Part shown: positions 33,289-41,487 of the stretch, in pieces
How positions within the stretch are numbered: the first letter of the stretch is position 1
Layout of the letters: every line of letters starts with the position of its first letter
Source: UBA11740 sp035635855
GTDB taxonomy: Bacteria; Acidobacteriota; Blastocatellia; Pyrinomonadales; Pyrinomonadaceae
Length of the DNA stretch: 64,000 nt
Assembly: GCA_035635855.1 (NCBI GenBank)
Contig: DASQAF010000003.1
Span: forward strand, 1-64,000
Reading direction: 5' to 3'
The notes under the pieces: model-generated
What the model was told of the DNA's origin: nothing
The model's input: the letters and a program-made list of their open reading frames with translations, nothing else
The model's database searches: none
Position numbers and translations under genes: made by a program

Positions 33289-34086
33289 TCACTGAATCGC
33301 CTTTGCCGCTTCCAGGATCTGTTCCGGCCGCGCGCGCACCCAGTAATTCTCAGTGAGATTCACCCAGCGCACCGTGCCGGAGGAATCCAAAAGGAACTCA
33401 GCGGGCCGGGCAATGTCCTGGCCGTTAATTCCCTGCCCCGCATGGACAAGGTCGTAACGGCGAATCGCTTCCGCTTTCGGATCGGAAAGAAAGGTGAAGG
33501 TGTAACCGGCTTTCTGACAAAGATCCCGCGACGCTTCCGGAGGGTCTACGCTAATCGCAACCGGGCGAATGCCGACCTCATGAAATCTATCCAGACTCTG
33601 TTGAATGCTCCGCAACTCGGAGTTGCATGAAGGTCACCAGTAACCTCGATAGAAGATCAGCAGTACGCCCTTGGCCGCCCTGCCGTTAATTGGTTCGGAG
33701 AACAGACTCGTCAGCGACACCTGCTTGTTATTCGTATCGGCGAGGGTGAAGTCCGGCGCCTTCTGGCCAACCTTGGGAGCGCCGTGGGCGGCAGGCAGCC
33801 AACGCGATGCGATGAAGAAGGAGAAGATAAAAAACCCCAGAACCAGGACACCGAAAGTCGCAAGGACTGAGGCGGCGATCTTCGATATCCGCCGGCGATC
33901 AGGTGAAAACGCACGCCTAACTCCGACGAACAAAAGCACTGCGGCAATGCCGAACAGCAGCAGATTGGCCCAGGGAAAGTCGCGGGTGACGGGCCAGTTA
34001 ACAAAAACAAAAGGGTAGCTTAATAGCGCAATCAAGCTAAGCAGGAAACCTGTCCAGATTGGCCAATTGATTCCTTGAGTCTTCAT
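33289..34086 (-). CDS. membrane-anchored redoxin (AhpC/TSA), probable selenoprotein with UxxC site
   Basis: One 265-codon frame interrupted only by TGA at 33634-33636 (codon 151). Before it: three membrane spans (FLLSLIALLSYPFVFV, LLLFGIAAVLLFVGV, ATFGVLVLGFFIFSFF) and the start of a redoxin domain (GQKAPDFTLADTNNKQVSL, GVLLIFYRGYW). After it: PSCNSELRSIQQSLDRFHEV, VAISVDPPEASRDLCQKAGY, FLSDPKAEAIRRYD. The family motif YRGxWCPxC becomes YRGYW-TGA-PSC, so the stop replaces exactly the peroxidatic Cys. A hairpin suited to a bacterial SECIS follows at once. Recoding to selenocysteine is favoured over a nonsense mutation because the downstream ~114 codons remain conserved. Confidence 0.82.
33605..33628 (-). 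promoter_or_regulatory. candidate bacterial SECIS hairpin
   Basis: Counting from the U of the UGA, bases 15-19 (CUCCG) pair with 25-29 (CGGAG) around loop AGUUG; below, AUG (9-11) pairs with CAU (30-32), leaving a 5' bulge CAA. The apical loop begins 16 bases after the UGA and has G as its second base, as described for bacterial SECIS elements. A competing fold GCAACU/AGUUGC also exists. Confidence 0.6.
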
Positions 34087-34174
34087 CAGAATATTTTTAC
34101 CACAGAGGATTCAAAGGGACACAAGAGGGCTCACAAGTGACGTCCCAATGGGCAGCCCAGTCAGTCGGCATTAC

Positions 34175-35503
34175 TTAACTCACAAACGCATGCCGCTGCT
34201 TAGCGACCTTCGCGTAGTCGGGATGAAGATAAACAATACGGCCACCGACGACCGTAGCGACCGCGCCACCACGAAATGCGTAGCTATCAAACGGCGTGTT
34301 GCGGCTTTTTGATTTTGATCGCGACGCATCGAATGTCCAGGTCAGTTCCGAATCAATGATCGTTAAGTCAGCCCGCGCGCCGGCGCGTAACGTGCCGCGA
34401 TCTTCCAGGCGAAGAACCCGGGCAGGATTCGTCGAGCAAAGCTCGACCAGACGTTCGAGCGAGATCACGCCTTCGTTAACCAGACGATCCATTGCCAGAC
34501 CAACTGACGTCTCCAGGCCCACTATGCCAAACGGAGCTTGATCGTATTCGAGCGCTTTTTCGTCTGCATGATGCGGCGCATGATCGCTGGCAATCGCGTC
34601 GATGGTTCCGTCGCGCAGGCCGGCGATAATCGCGTCCACATGATTCTGGCTGCGCAAAGGCGGACTCACCTTAGTATTAGTGTCATAGTCCTGCACAGCT
34701 TCATCAGTCAGTGTCCAGTGATGCGGCGCGACTTCGCAGGTCACCGGCAAGCCTTTCTCTTTCGCGCGCCGCACGACTTCGATAGCGCCGTCCGTGGACA
34801 AATGTGCCAGATGTAATCGAGCGCCGGTTAATTCCGCCAGCAGGCAATTTCTCTGAGCATCGATCTCTTCAGCAGCGGCCGGCATTCCCCGCATCCCCAG
34901 CACCAAAGACCAGTGTCCCTCGTGCATCACGCCGCCACGGGCGAGCGATTTGTCTTCACAGTGATCGATGACCGGCAAATCGAACCCACGCGCATATTCC
35001 ATGGCGCGGCGCATCATGCCCGCGCTGGGCACTGGACGGCCATCGTCTGAAACAGCGATGATGCCGGCGTCTTTCATCTCGCCCATTTCGGCCAGTTCAG
35101 TGCCATCTGAATTTTTTGTGATCGCGCCGATGGGAAAGACGTTAGCGAGGCCCGCGCGCTCAGCCTGCTCAATCACAAATCTGGTTACGGCCGCGTGGTC
35201 GTTGACCGGATTCGTGTTCGGCATCGCACAGACCGTGGTGAATCCTCCGGCCACTGCAGCCGCCGCGCCGCTGGCAATCGTTTCCCTGTATTCATGGCCC
35301 GGCTCGCGCAGGTGGACGTGCATATCTATGAAACCGGGCGCGACTACCAGCCCGGTGGCGTCAAAGACTTCGCATCCTTCGGGCAGGCCGTCGCCATGAC
35401 TGGAAAGTCCTACTACGCGACCGTCTTCAATCAGAAGATTCTTGCCGGTGTTCGTTCCCTGTGAGGGGTCGATGATGTAGCCGTTTTGAATTAGTAATCG
35501 CAT
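34175..35503 (-). CDS. pyrC: dihydroorotase
   Basis: A 442-residue class I dihydroorotase, which cyclises carbamoyl-aspartate to dihydroorotate. Metal and substrate motifs: GFIDMHVHLREPGHEYRET, CAMPNTNPVND, AVSDDGRPV, VIDHCED, LHLAHLST and IASDHAPHH. The start ATG 35503 is ~30 bases after the pyrB stop, so pyrR, pyrB and pyrC likely form one minus-strand operon. Third enzyme of UMP synthesis, cytoplasmic. Confidence 0.95.
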   Translation of the reverse strand: MRLLIQNGYIIDPSQGTNTGKNLLIEDGRVVGLSSHGDGLPEGCEVFDATGLVVAPGFIDMHVHLREPGHEYRETIASGAAAAVAGGFTTVCAMPNTNPVNDHAAVTRFVIEQAERAGLANVFPIGAITKNSDGTELAEMGEMKDAGIIAVSDDGRPVPSAGMMRRAMEYARGFDLPVIDHCEDKSLARGGVMHEGHWSLVLGMRGMPAAAEEIDAQRNCLLAELTGARLHLAHLSTDGAIEVVRRAKEKGLPVTCEVAPHHWTLTDEAVQDYDTNTKVSPPLRSQNHVDAIIAGLRDGTIDAIASDHAPHHADEKALEYDQAPFGIVGLETSVGLAMDRLVNEGVISLERLVELCSTNPARVLRLEDRGTLRAGARADLTIIDSELTWTFDASRSKSKSRNTPFDSYAFRGGAVATVVGGRIVYLHPDYAKVAKQRHAFVS

Positions 35504-35534
35504 TGCTGTTTTTCTCAGTGTTTCTCACAGAGAA

Positions 35535-36584
35535 CTACTTTTTGCTTCGTTCTCTCTTTTCTTTGTTCACTGAGCCCTCTCTCGCGGTCGCGCTACTGCC
35601 CCGCACTACGTTCTTGCCGTTTTGGCCTCGCTTCGCTCCGTTTTCACTTTTTCCGGCTCCTGCCAGCAGATATAGCACCGCCATGCGGACTGCGACTCCG
35701 TTCGTCACCTGATCGAGGATCAATGAACGCCCGCCGTCAGCGATTTCGGAAGAAATCTCAATTCCGCGATTCATCGGGCCGGGATGCATCACGATTGCAT
35801 CGCTCGCGGCCTGGCTCAGGTGACTCAAGTGCAAACCATAATGCACTGCATACTCGCGCATTGAAGGAAAAAATGCTTCGGTCTGGCGCTCGCGCTGCAT
35901 GCGGAGAATCATCACTACGTCGGCATCAGCAATTGAGTCCTGAATGTCTCGCTCGACCCGCACGCCTTGTTCGATCAACTCGGCAAACTCGGGCGGCACC
36001 AGAGTCCCCGGGCCGGCGACGCTAATCGTCGCTCCCAACTTTGAGAGCAGATAAATGTTCGAGCGCGCCACCCTTGAATGCAGGATGTCACCGATGATTG
36101 CAACCTTCAATCCGGCGATATGTCCTTTGTGTTCGCGAATCGTGAGCGCATCGAGCAGCGCCTGCGTGGGATGTTCGTGCGCGCCGTCACCGGCGTTCAC
36201 AATCGCCGCGTTGCAGAAGCGCGCGAGGTGTTGCGGCGCGCCGGCCGAAGAGTGTCGTATGACGATGCAGTCGGGCGCCATCGCTTCCAGGTTGCGCGCG
36301 GTATCGAGCAGCGTCTCGCCTTTTGAGACGCTTGAGGTGGCCACACTGATGTTAATCGCATCAGCCGAGAGACGCTTCGCGGCAATTTCGAAAGACGTTC
36401 GGGTGCGGGTAGAAGCTTCGAAGAATAGATTAATGACCGTGCGCCCGCGCAGCGCCGGAACCTTCTTGATCTCGCGCTTTGAAACATCGCGGAAGGTGTC
36501 AGCCGTATCGAGCAGATGCGTGATCTGATCGACCGACAACTCGCGAATGCCCAATAAATGTTTTAACTTGAATCCGTTATCCAA
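35535..36584 (-). CDS. pyrB: aspartate carbamoyltransferase catalytic subunit
   Basis: A ~349-residue ATCase: carbamoyl-phosphate motif EASTRTRTSFEIA, VIRHSSAGAPQHLA, EHPTQALLDALTI and MHPGPMNRGIEI. The start is placed at TTG 36584, six bases after GAGG; the frame also allows TTG 36596. No pyrI-type regulatory gene is present, and a C-terminal basic/Ser-rich tail of ~30 residues is unusual. It sits between pyrR and pyrC. Confidence 0.94.
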   Translation of the reverse strand: MDNGFKLKHLLGIRELSVDQITHLLDTADTFRDVSKREIKKVPALRGRTVINLFFEASTRTRTSFEIAAKRLSADAINISVATSSVSKGETLLDTARNLEAMAPDCIVIRHSSAGAPQHLARFCNAAIVNAGDGAHEHPTQALLDALTIREHKGHIAGLKVAIIGDILHSRVARSNIYLLSKLGATISVAGPGTLVPPEFAELIEQGVRVERDIQDSIADADVVMILRMQRERQTEAFFPSMREYAVHYGLHLSHLSQAASDAIVMHPGPMNRGIEISSEIADGGRSLILDQVTNGVAVRMAVLYLLAGAGKSENGAKRGQNGKNVVRGSSATAREGSVNKEKRERSKK

Positions 36585-36598
36585 TGTTGTCCTCAAAA

Positions 36599-36708
36599 TG
36601 ATCTTTGGTCTTTGGACTTTGAGCTTGGTTCGCTATTCAACGGTAGTCACAAGCGTCAAATCTCAGATTAGGCAAAAGCAAAGCCCAAAGATCAAAGTTC
36701 AAAGATCG
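36599..36708. repeat. CTTTG/CAAAG inverted repeat in the pyrR-pyrB gap
   Basis: ATCTTTGGTCTTTGGACTTT on one side and AAAGCCCAAAGATCAAAGTT on the other form a long low-complexity palindrome. It fills the intergenic space where a PyrR attenuator could be expected; no PyrR-binding consensus was recognised in it. Confidence 0.6.
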
Positions 36709-36715
36709 GTTTTGA

Positions 36716-36745
36716 TAATAAAAAAAGCGGCCTTTCGGGCCGCTT
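36716..36745 (-). terminator. Rho-independent terminator/attenuator after pyrR
   Basis: Read on the minus strand: stem AAGCGGCC / GGCCGCTT (8 perfect pairs) with a 5-base loop followed by a run of seven T. It starts at the last base of the pyrR stop codon. It would limit read-through into pyrB, so it is either a simple terminator or part of PyrR control. Confidence 0.8.
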
Positions 36746-37314
36746 CACGCTGCAGCTTCTGCTGCCGGTCGCTCAACAATTACGACGCCTTCGTCTTCGT
36801 CAAAATCAGTCAGCATCACCTTGATAATTTCGCTCTTCTTCGTCGGCACCAGTTTGCCGATGAAATCCGCTTGAATCGGCAGTTCGCGGTGTTCGTTCCC
36901 GCGATCAATCAGCACCGCAAGCTGCACCCGTCGCGGCCGTCCAAAATCGATGAGTTGATCGAGCGCGGCGCGCACAGTGCGACCCGTATAAAGCACATCG
37001 TCGATCAGAACGATCGTGCGCCCTTCGATGTCGCCAGGCAGTTCGGTGCCGCTGACAATCGGCTTGGCGCCGACAGTCGAAAGATCGTCGCGATACAAAG
37101 TGATGTCGAGGATGCCTACGGGAGGCCGGGTGCCTTCCAGGTCAGCGATTTTGTCGGCGATGCGGTTGGCCAGAGGGACGCCGCGACGGCGTATGCCAAC
37201 CAGAACCAGATCGGTCAAGCCGTGGTTTTCTTCAACGATTTCTGAAGCCAGCCGCGCCAACGCGCGATTGATACGCGCGTCGTCCATGATCCGAGCCTTT
37301 TCAGTGAATTCCAC
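36745..37314 (-). CDS. pyrR: bifunctional pyr operon regulator / uracil phosphoribosyltransferase
   Basis: A 189-residue PyrR: KARIMDDARINRALARLASE start, the GIRRRGVPLANRIADKI loop, and the PRPP-binding signature TIVLIDDVLYTGRTVRAALD. PyrR proteins bind pyr mRNA in response to UMP and have uracil phosphoribosyltransferase activity. The start is GTG 37314. It diverges from pyrD across only ~60 bases and precedes pyrB and pyrC. Salvage of uracil is plausible given the uracil-degradation genes 10-20 kb away. Confidence 0.94.
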   Translation of the reverse strand: MEFTEKARIMDDARINRALARLASEIVEENHGLTDLVLVGIRRRGVPLANRIADKIADLEGTRPPVGILDITLYRDDLSTVGAKPIVSGTELPGDIEGRTIVLIDDVLYTGRTVRAALDQLIDFGRPRRVQLAVLIDRGNEHRELPIQADFIGKLVPTKKSEIIKVMLTDFDEDEGVVIVERPAAEAAA

Positions 37315-37374
37315 CGGCGCAAAATATTACCAAGAACATTGAGGTGTGACAAGCGTCAGACGACAAGCTAAACT

Positions 37375-38508
37375 GTGATTCCGTCTCGTTCACTTTCTAA
37401 CTTGTCACTCTATCGCTCAATTGTGCGTCCGATTCTGTTTCGCCTGCCGGCAGAGTCAGTGCACGAGTTTGCGCTGCGCTCCCTTTCCCTGGCTCTGGGA
37501 AGTACCACCATCCGAAGACTCGTCGCGCGACGTTTGCATAGCGAGCCGTTTGGCAAACTGCGGCGCTTCGGACTCGAGTTTCGCAATCCCATCGGGCTTG
37601 CAGCCGGGTTCGACAAGAATGGAACGGCCGCGCCGGCGCTCGCCGCGCTCGGCTTCGGATTTATTGAAGTTGGTTCGGTAACGAGCGAACGACACCCCGG
37701 CAATCCCCGCCCCCGCCTGTTTCGCCTACCACGCGATCGGGCGTTGATCAATAGCGCCGGCTTTAATAATTGTGGCGCGGCTCAACTAGCGGAAAATATC
37801 AGAAAGCACCGGCCTGATTGCATCGTCGGCGTGAACCTCGGCAAATCGCGACAGGTCGCGATCGAAGACGCCATACCTGATTACCTGACGAGTTTTGACG
37901 CGGTGTACGACGTCGCTGACTATATCGCCGTGAACGTCAGCTCGCCGAACACGCCAAAACTGCGGGAACTGCAACGACCGGACATGCTCGCCGATTTATT
38001 AAAGAACTTGCAGCAACGCAACGATGAGCTCGCCCGCCGCGGTTCACTTGAGAGACCGAAACCGTTGCTGATAAAGATTGCGCCGGACTTGACCGAAACC
38101 GAGATCGAATCGATCGTCGAGGTCGCAACCAACCAAAACATCGCCGGCATCATCGCGACGAATACGACGATTCGCCGCGACGGGTTGCAAACATCACCGG
38201 CAGAAGTTGCAGCTTGCGGCGAAGGCGGCCTGAGTGGAGCGCCCTTGCGCGGCCGAGCGAACGAAGTGATTGCGCTCATCTATCGACTGACGCAAGGTCA
38301 GCTTCCGATCATCGGGGTCGGCGGAGTGTTTACGGCCGCTGATGCCTGGGAAAAGATTTGCGCGGGAGCCAGCCTGATTCAGCTTTATACTGGCTTCATC
38401 TATGAAGGGCCGAGCGTGGCCCGGCAAATCAACCAGGGGCTGGCCGAGATTCTGGAGCGAGAAGGATTTCGTTCGCTTGATGAAGCGGTTGGCTCCAGGG
38501 TGAAATAA
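37375..38508 (+). CDS. pyrD: dihydroorotate dehydrogenase (quinone), class 2
   Basis: A 377-residue class 2 DHODH that passes electrons to the quinone pool at the inner membrane. The N-terminal helical quinone-site extension is present (SIVRPILFRLPAESVHEFAL), then FRNPIGLAAGFDKNGTA, GFGFIEVGSVTSERHPGNPR, INSAGFNNCG, the catalytic-Ser region NVSSPNTPKLRELQ, and FMN-binding IIGVGGVFTAADAWEKICAG. The start is GTG 37375. Divergent from pyrR; pyrF follows after ~140 bases. Confidence 0.95.
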   Translation: MIPSRSLSNLSLYRSIVRPILFRLPAESVHEFALRSLSLALGSTTIRRLVARRLHSEPFGKLRRFGLEFRNPIGLAAGFDKNGTAAPALAALGFGFIEVGSVTSERHPGNPRPRLFRLPRDRALINSAGFNNCGAAQLAENIRKHRPDCIVGVNLGKSRQVAIEDAIPDYLTSFDAVYDVADYIAVNVSSPNTPKLRELQRPDMLADLLKNLQQRNDELARRGSLERPKPLLIKIAPDLTETEIESIVEVATNQNIAGIIATNTTIRRDGLQTSPAEVAACGEGGLSGAPLRGRANEVIALIYRLTQGQLPIIGVGGVFTAADAWEKICAGASLIQLYTGFIYEGPSVARQINQGLAEILEREGFRSLDEAVGSRVK

Positions 38509-38523
38509 TAGTCAGTGAATCAG

Positions 38524-38612
38524 GGATTAACTGCAGAGATCGCAGAAGCGTGCGCAGAGGACATGAAGAAAGCCTCTGCGCTCCTCCGCGAATACCTCGG
38601 CGTCCTCTGCGT
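38524..38612. repeat. intergenic palindrome, CAGAGATCGCAGA/CTCTGCG type
   Basis: CTGCAGAGATCGCAGAAGCG and GTGCGCAGAGGAC on the left pair with GCCTCTGCG and CGTCCTCTGCG on the right; between pyrD and pyrF. Confidence 0.65.
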
Positions 38613-38650
38613 TTTAGAAAACGCTTCATAATCAGGTATTGTCGGTTCTG

Positions 38651-39379
38651 ATGCGCGCCGCCAAAGACAAATTAATCGTCGCCCTCGATGTTGACTCAAT
38701 GAGTCGCGCACTCGACCTATTCGCCGAGCTGCGGGACATCGCGGGCATGTTCAAGATCGGCTCTCAGCTTTTCACGGCAGCCGGGCCGGACATCGTGCGA
38801 CAAATCATTTCCCGGGGCGGACGCATCTTTCTCGACCTGAAATTTCACGACATTCCCAACACGGTCGCAGCGGCAGGCGTGGAAGCAACTCGCCTCGGTG
38901 TTTCGATCTTCAACGTGCACGCTTCGGGCGGCGCGGAAATGTTGAAGCGCACGACAGCCGCAGTTAATGAAGTATCCGTGAAGGAAAGCCTGGCGAAACC
39001 GAAAGTCATCGCCGTCACGTTGTTAACCAGCATCGATCAGAACACGCTGGCACTAGTCGGCATCCTTGATGACCCGCGTTCCGTGGTCAGCAGTTGGGCG
39101 CAACTGGCGGCTGATTGCGGACTTGACGGAGTCGTAGCTTCGCCACAGGAGATCGAAATCATTCGCGCCGCGGTGGACAAACCGGACTTTGTAATCGTCA
39201 CCCCCGGTATTCGTCCGGCCGCCGACGCGGCCGACGATCAGCGTCGCGTGCGCACTGCCGCCGAAGCGATTCGCGCCGGCGCCGACTATCTGGTCGTGGG
39301 ACGACCGATCCTAAACGCCGCGGATCCAGCCGCAGCGGCAAATAGAATTGTCAGCCAAATCGACGCGGCTCTGCCGTGA
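38651..39379 (+). CDS. pyrF: orotidine 5'-phosphate decarboxylase
   Basis: A ~242-residue OMP decarboxylase producing UMP. Motifs: KLIVALDVDSMSRALDL, FKIGSQLF, the catalytic Asp-Lys-Asp array RIFLDLKFHDIPNTVAAAG, and phosphate-binding VTPGIRPAADAADDQRR and DYLVVGRPI. ATG 38651 is chosen; TTG 38639 is an in-frame alternative and neither has a strong ribosome site. Last step of the pathway whose other genes (pyrC, pyrB, pyrD) are adjacent; carAB and pyrE are not in the window. Confidence 0.94.
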   Translation: MRAAKDKLIVALDVDSMSRALDLFAELRDIAGMFKIGSQLFTAAGPDIVRQIISRGGRIFLDLKFHDIPNTVAAAGVEATRLGVSIFNVHASGGAEMLKRTTAAVNEVSVKESLAKPKVIAVTLLTSIDQNTLALVGILDDPRSVVSSWAQLAADCGLDGVVASPQEIEIIRAAVDKPDFVIVTPGIRPAADAADDQRRVRTAAEAIRAGADYLVVGRPILNAADPAAAANRIVSQIDAALP

Positions 39380-39439
39380 AGCCGAGTCGCTGCAACTCGG
39401 CGGAACAAAAGTAGGTCCAAAGCGTTCAGTTGGAATGAG

Positions 39440-41065
39440 TTGTTGCGCCACGCAGCAACTTGCCATTATGATTCGAAGGTGCAAGGAAAGCTGAACTTCT
39501 CACTCAAGATCGCGCAATTGTTCGCCCTGCTGGTTTCGCTAACCTGCACCGCCCCCGCTCAGCAAACAACCGATGTGGCCCAGTCTCCATTCAATCCGGC
39601 CGCTTATCGTGTCGGCGAACGCCTGACCTATGACGTCGGCTTTGCCAATCTCATCAGCGCCGGGCATGTCGAGCTGTTTGTCGCCGGGCGCGGAACTTTC
39701 TTTAATCGCGACGCCATTCAATTGCGTGCACATGCTGAGACCTCGGGAATAACTAACGTTGCGCTGCTGGCTCTGAACAACGATTACACAACCTATGTCG
39801 ATGCTCGGACCGGCTTGCCGTTTCGCGCACAGCAGGTCGTGCGCGAGGCCGGCCGTACATCGGAAGCGTCCAACGATTACAACCAACCCGCGGGTGCAAC
39901 GGCGATTCCGCCAAAGTACCGGGCCGGCGAGTTTCCCGGCACTTACGATCTTCTGTCCGCGCTTTATCGGATCCGCGCGATGCCGCTGTCGGACAACTCT
40001 TCGTATCCGATCACGGTGCTTCATGAAGGCGAAGTGTATCAGGCGGAAGTGAAAGTCGTCGGACGGCAACTGATCAAGACCAATGTCGGCTCGTTCAATA
40101 CGATCGTGACGCGGATTAATCTCAAGAACCGGCGCGACTACGACCTGCGCGTCTATTTCACCGATGACGAGCGGCATGTTCCGGTGCTGATGACGGCAAA
40201 GCATCCGTCGGGTCAGATTCGCGCTGAACTGGCCGGGTCGCAAGTTGTGGGGCCGGCGACCACGGGCGACGGTCTCCAGACTCCTGTAGTTCTGCCAACG
40301 AATACGATTCCGCAAAATCCGCAGACCGTCATCAAGACCTCGTCTCAGTCGTCGCCGCCGACTTCAACACCGACGACACGTGACGCGCCGCTCTTGGATC
40401 TTCCGTTCAAGATCGGCGAACAGCTTAATTACCAAATCTATCTTGCCGGCACCACGCAATCCGTCGGTTCAATCACCCTGGCAGTGCGCGCGCGCGGACG
40501 TTATTTCAATCGCGACGGCTTGCTGTTTTCCGCTGCCGCGCAGACAACTCCGCCGGGGGCGCGCGTGTTTCCGGTCAGCGATCAAATCAACTCGTACGTT
40601 GATCCAAGCACTTTGCTTCCCTTCCGAACAGAGATAGCTCTGTCGGAAGGTAAGTACCACCACAGCCTCAACTATAATATTGATCAGAATCGCGGCGCTG
40701 CTACTCCGGAAAAGGGCGAACGGATTGACATTCCGATCGGCACACACGATTTGATCTCGCTGGTCTACGCGATTCGCACATTTGATCTGACGCCGCTAAA
40801 ACGAAACGCAATTTCAATCATGGCGGTCGATCGGCCACGGACCCTGTTCGTCTCTTCGCTGCGACGGGAAACGATCGAACTTAATGGTCAGAAGATATCC
40901 GCGATCTTATTGTCGCTAACGACGGACGATCCCCAACCCGATCGAATGCAATTGCGCATCTGGGTCGGCGAGGACGCCCGTCACTTACCATTGCGCATCG
41001 CGGCGGTGACGGAACTCGGCGCAGTGCGCGCCGACCTGGCAATTAATCCAGTTGTGGTGCAGTAA
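39440..41065 (+). CDS. exported protein with two DUF3108 domains
   Basis: About 541 residues with a signal peptide (IAQLFALLVSLTCTAPAQ). Two homologous halves: ~50-270 (YRVGERLTYDVGFANLISAG and DERHVPVLMTAKHPSGQIRA) and ~325-540 (FKIGEQLNYQIYLAGTTQSV and DARHLPLRIAAVTELGAVRA). This is the DUF3108 pattern, duplicated with a Thr/Pro/Ser-rich linker. Such proteins are periplasmic or outer-membrane-directed and of unknown role. The start is uncertain: TTG 39440, or GTG 39479, which trims the leader. A short two-span membrane protein follows 15 bases later. Confidence 0.82.
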   Translation: MLRHAATCHYDSKVQGKLNFSLKIAQLFALLVSLTCTAPAQQTTDVAQSPFNPAAYRVGERLTYDVGFANLISAGHVELFVAGRGTFFNRDAIQLRAHAETSGITNVALLALNNDYTTYVDARTGLPFRAQQVVREAGRTSEASNDYNQPAGATAIPPKYRAGEFPGTYDLLSALYRIRAMPLSDNSSYPITVLHEGEVYQAEVKVVGRQLIKTNVGSFNTIVTRINLKNRRDYDLRVYFTDDERHVPVLMTAKHPSGQIRAELAGSQVVGPATTGDGLQTPVVLPTNTIPQNPQTVIKTSSQSSPPTSTPTTRDAPLLDLPFKIGEQLNYQIYLAGTTQSVGSITLAVRARGRYFNRDGLLFSAAAQTTPPGARVFPVSDQINSYVDPSTLLPFRTEIALSEGKYHHSLNYNIDQNRGAATPEKGERIDIPIGTHDLISLVYAIRTFDLTPLKRNAISIMAVDRPRTLFVSSLRRETIELNGQKISAILLSLTTDDPQPDRMQLRIWVGEDARHLPLRIAAVTELGAVRADLAINPVVVQ

Positions 41066-41080
41066 ATAATACGTATTGAA

Positions 41081-41299
41081 ATGAAAAGAGGCTTCCTCAA
41101 TCCGCGCATCGTTACGAAGATTTCCTTCTGGACGACGAGTGCCTGCATCCTGGTCGCGGTGGTTGCCTGCCTGCTGGCGATTTGGAACTTTGCCGGCACT
41201 GACGTGCTCTGGCGGACGGTTGCGACCTGCGCAGTGATCGGCGGCGGGATGATCGCGTTTTACGTAATCAACGCCATCTTCGATCGACCTTCCGAATAA
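41081..41299 (+). CDS. small membrane protein, two spans
   Basis: A 72-residue protein with two hydrophobic helices (FWTTSACILVAVVACLLAIW and VATCAVIGGGMIAFYVINAI). No family recognised. It follows the DUF3108 gene closely and is probably co-transcribed. ATG 41081 lacks an obvious ribosome site. Confidence 0.55.
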   Translation: MKRGFLNPRIVTKISFWTTSACILVAVVACLLAIWNFAGTDVLWRTVATCAVIGGGMIAFYVINAIFDRPSE

Positions 41300-41304
41300 A
41301 CCAA

Positions 41305-41385
41305 GTGTCAGAAACCCGACCGTTAGGGAGGGCTACATTGATTTGTCACTGATCGGGCCCTCCCTGACGGTCGGGCTTCTGACAC
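41305..41385. repeat. palindromic repeat, GTGTCAGAARCCCGACCGT element (copy 2)
   Basis: Same arms as 16038-16110, here GTGTCAGAAACCCGACCGTT and its near reverse complement, enclosing ~25 bases. It stands between the small membrane protein gene and the Fur-box promoter. Confidence 0.85.
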
Positions 41386-41398
41386 ACCCGTCCTCGAA

Positions 41399-41417
41399 AT
41401 TGACAATCATTTTCAAT
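41399..41417 (+). promoter_or_regulatory. Fur-box-like 9-1-9 palindrome over a sigma-70 promoter
   Basis: ATTGACAATCATTTTCAAT is an inverted repeat with 8 of 9 positions paired around a central C, the form of a classic Fur box. It overlaps a perfect -35 TTGACA (41400-41405), with CATACT 18 bases further as -10 (41424-41429). It lies directly upstream of the iron permease gene, so iron-dependent repression is expected. Confidence 0.72.
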
Positions 41418-41487
41418 TTGAGGCATACTGCGAAGGGTGGCCGGTTTGCGCCTCGCCGAATTTTTGGAAAGCTCAGAATCAAGTTTC

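Noticed and set aside
33289..34086. Redoxin treated as two separate truncated genes or a plain pseudogene
   Set aside because: Both parts are in one frame, the family motif spans the TGA at the catalytic Cys, and a SECIS-like hairpin follows; recoding explains more.
36597..36744. Classical PyrR-binding anti-antiterminator in the pyrR-pyrB gap
   Set aside because: The known PyrR RNA consensus was not recognised; only a terminator and a CTTTG repeat are visible.
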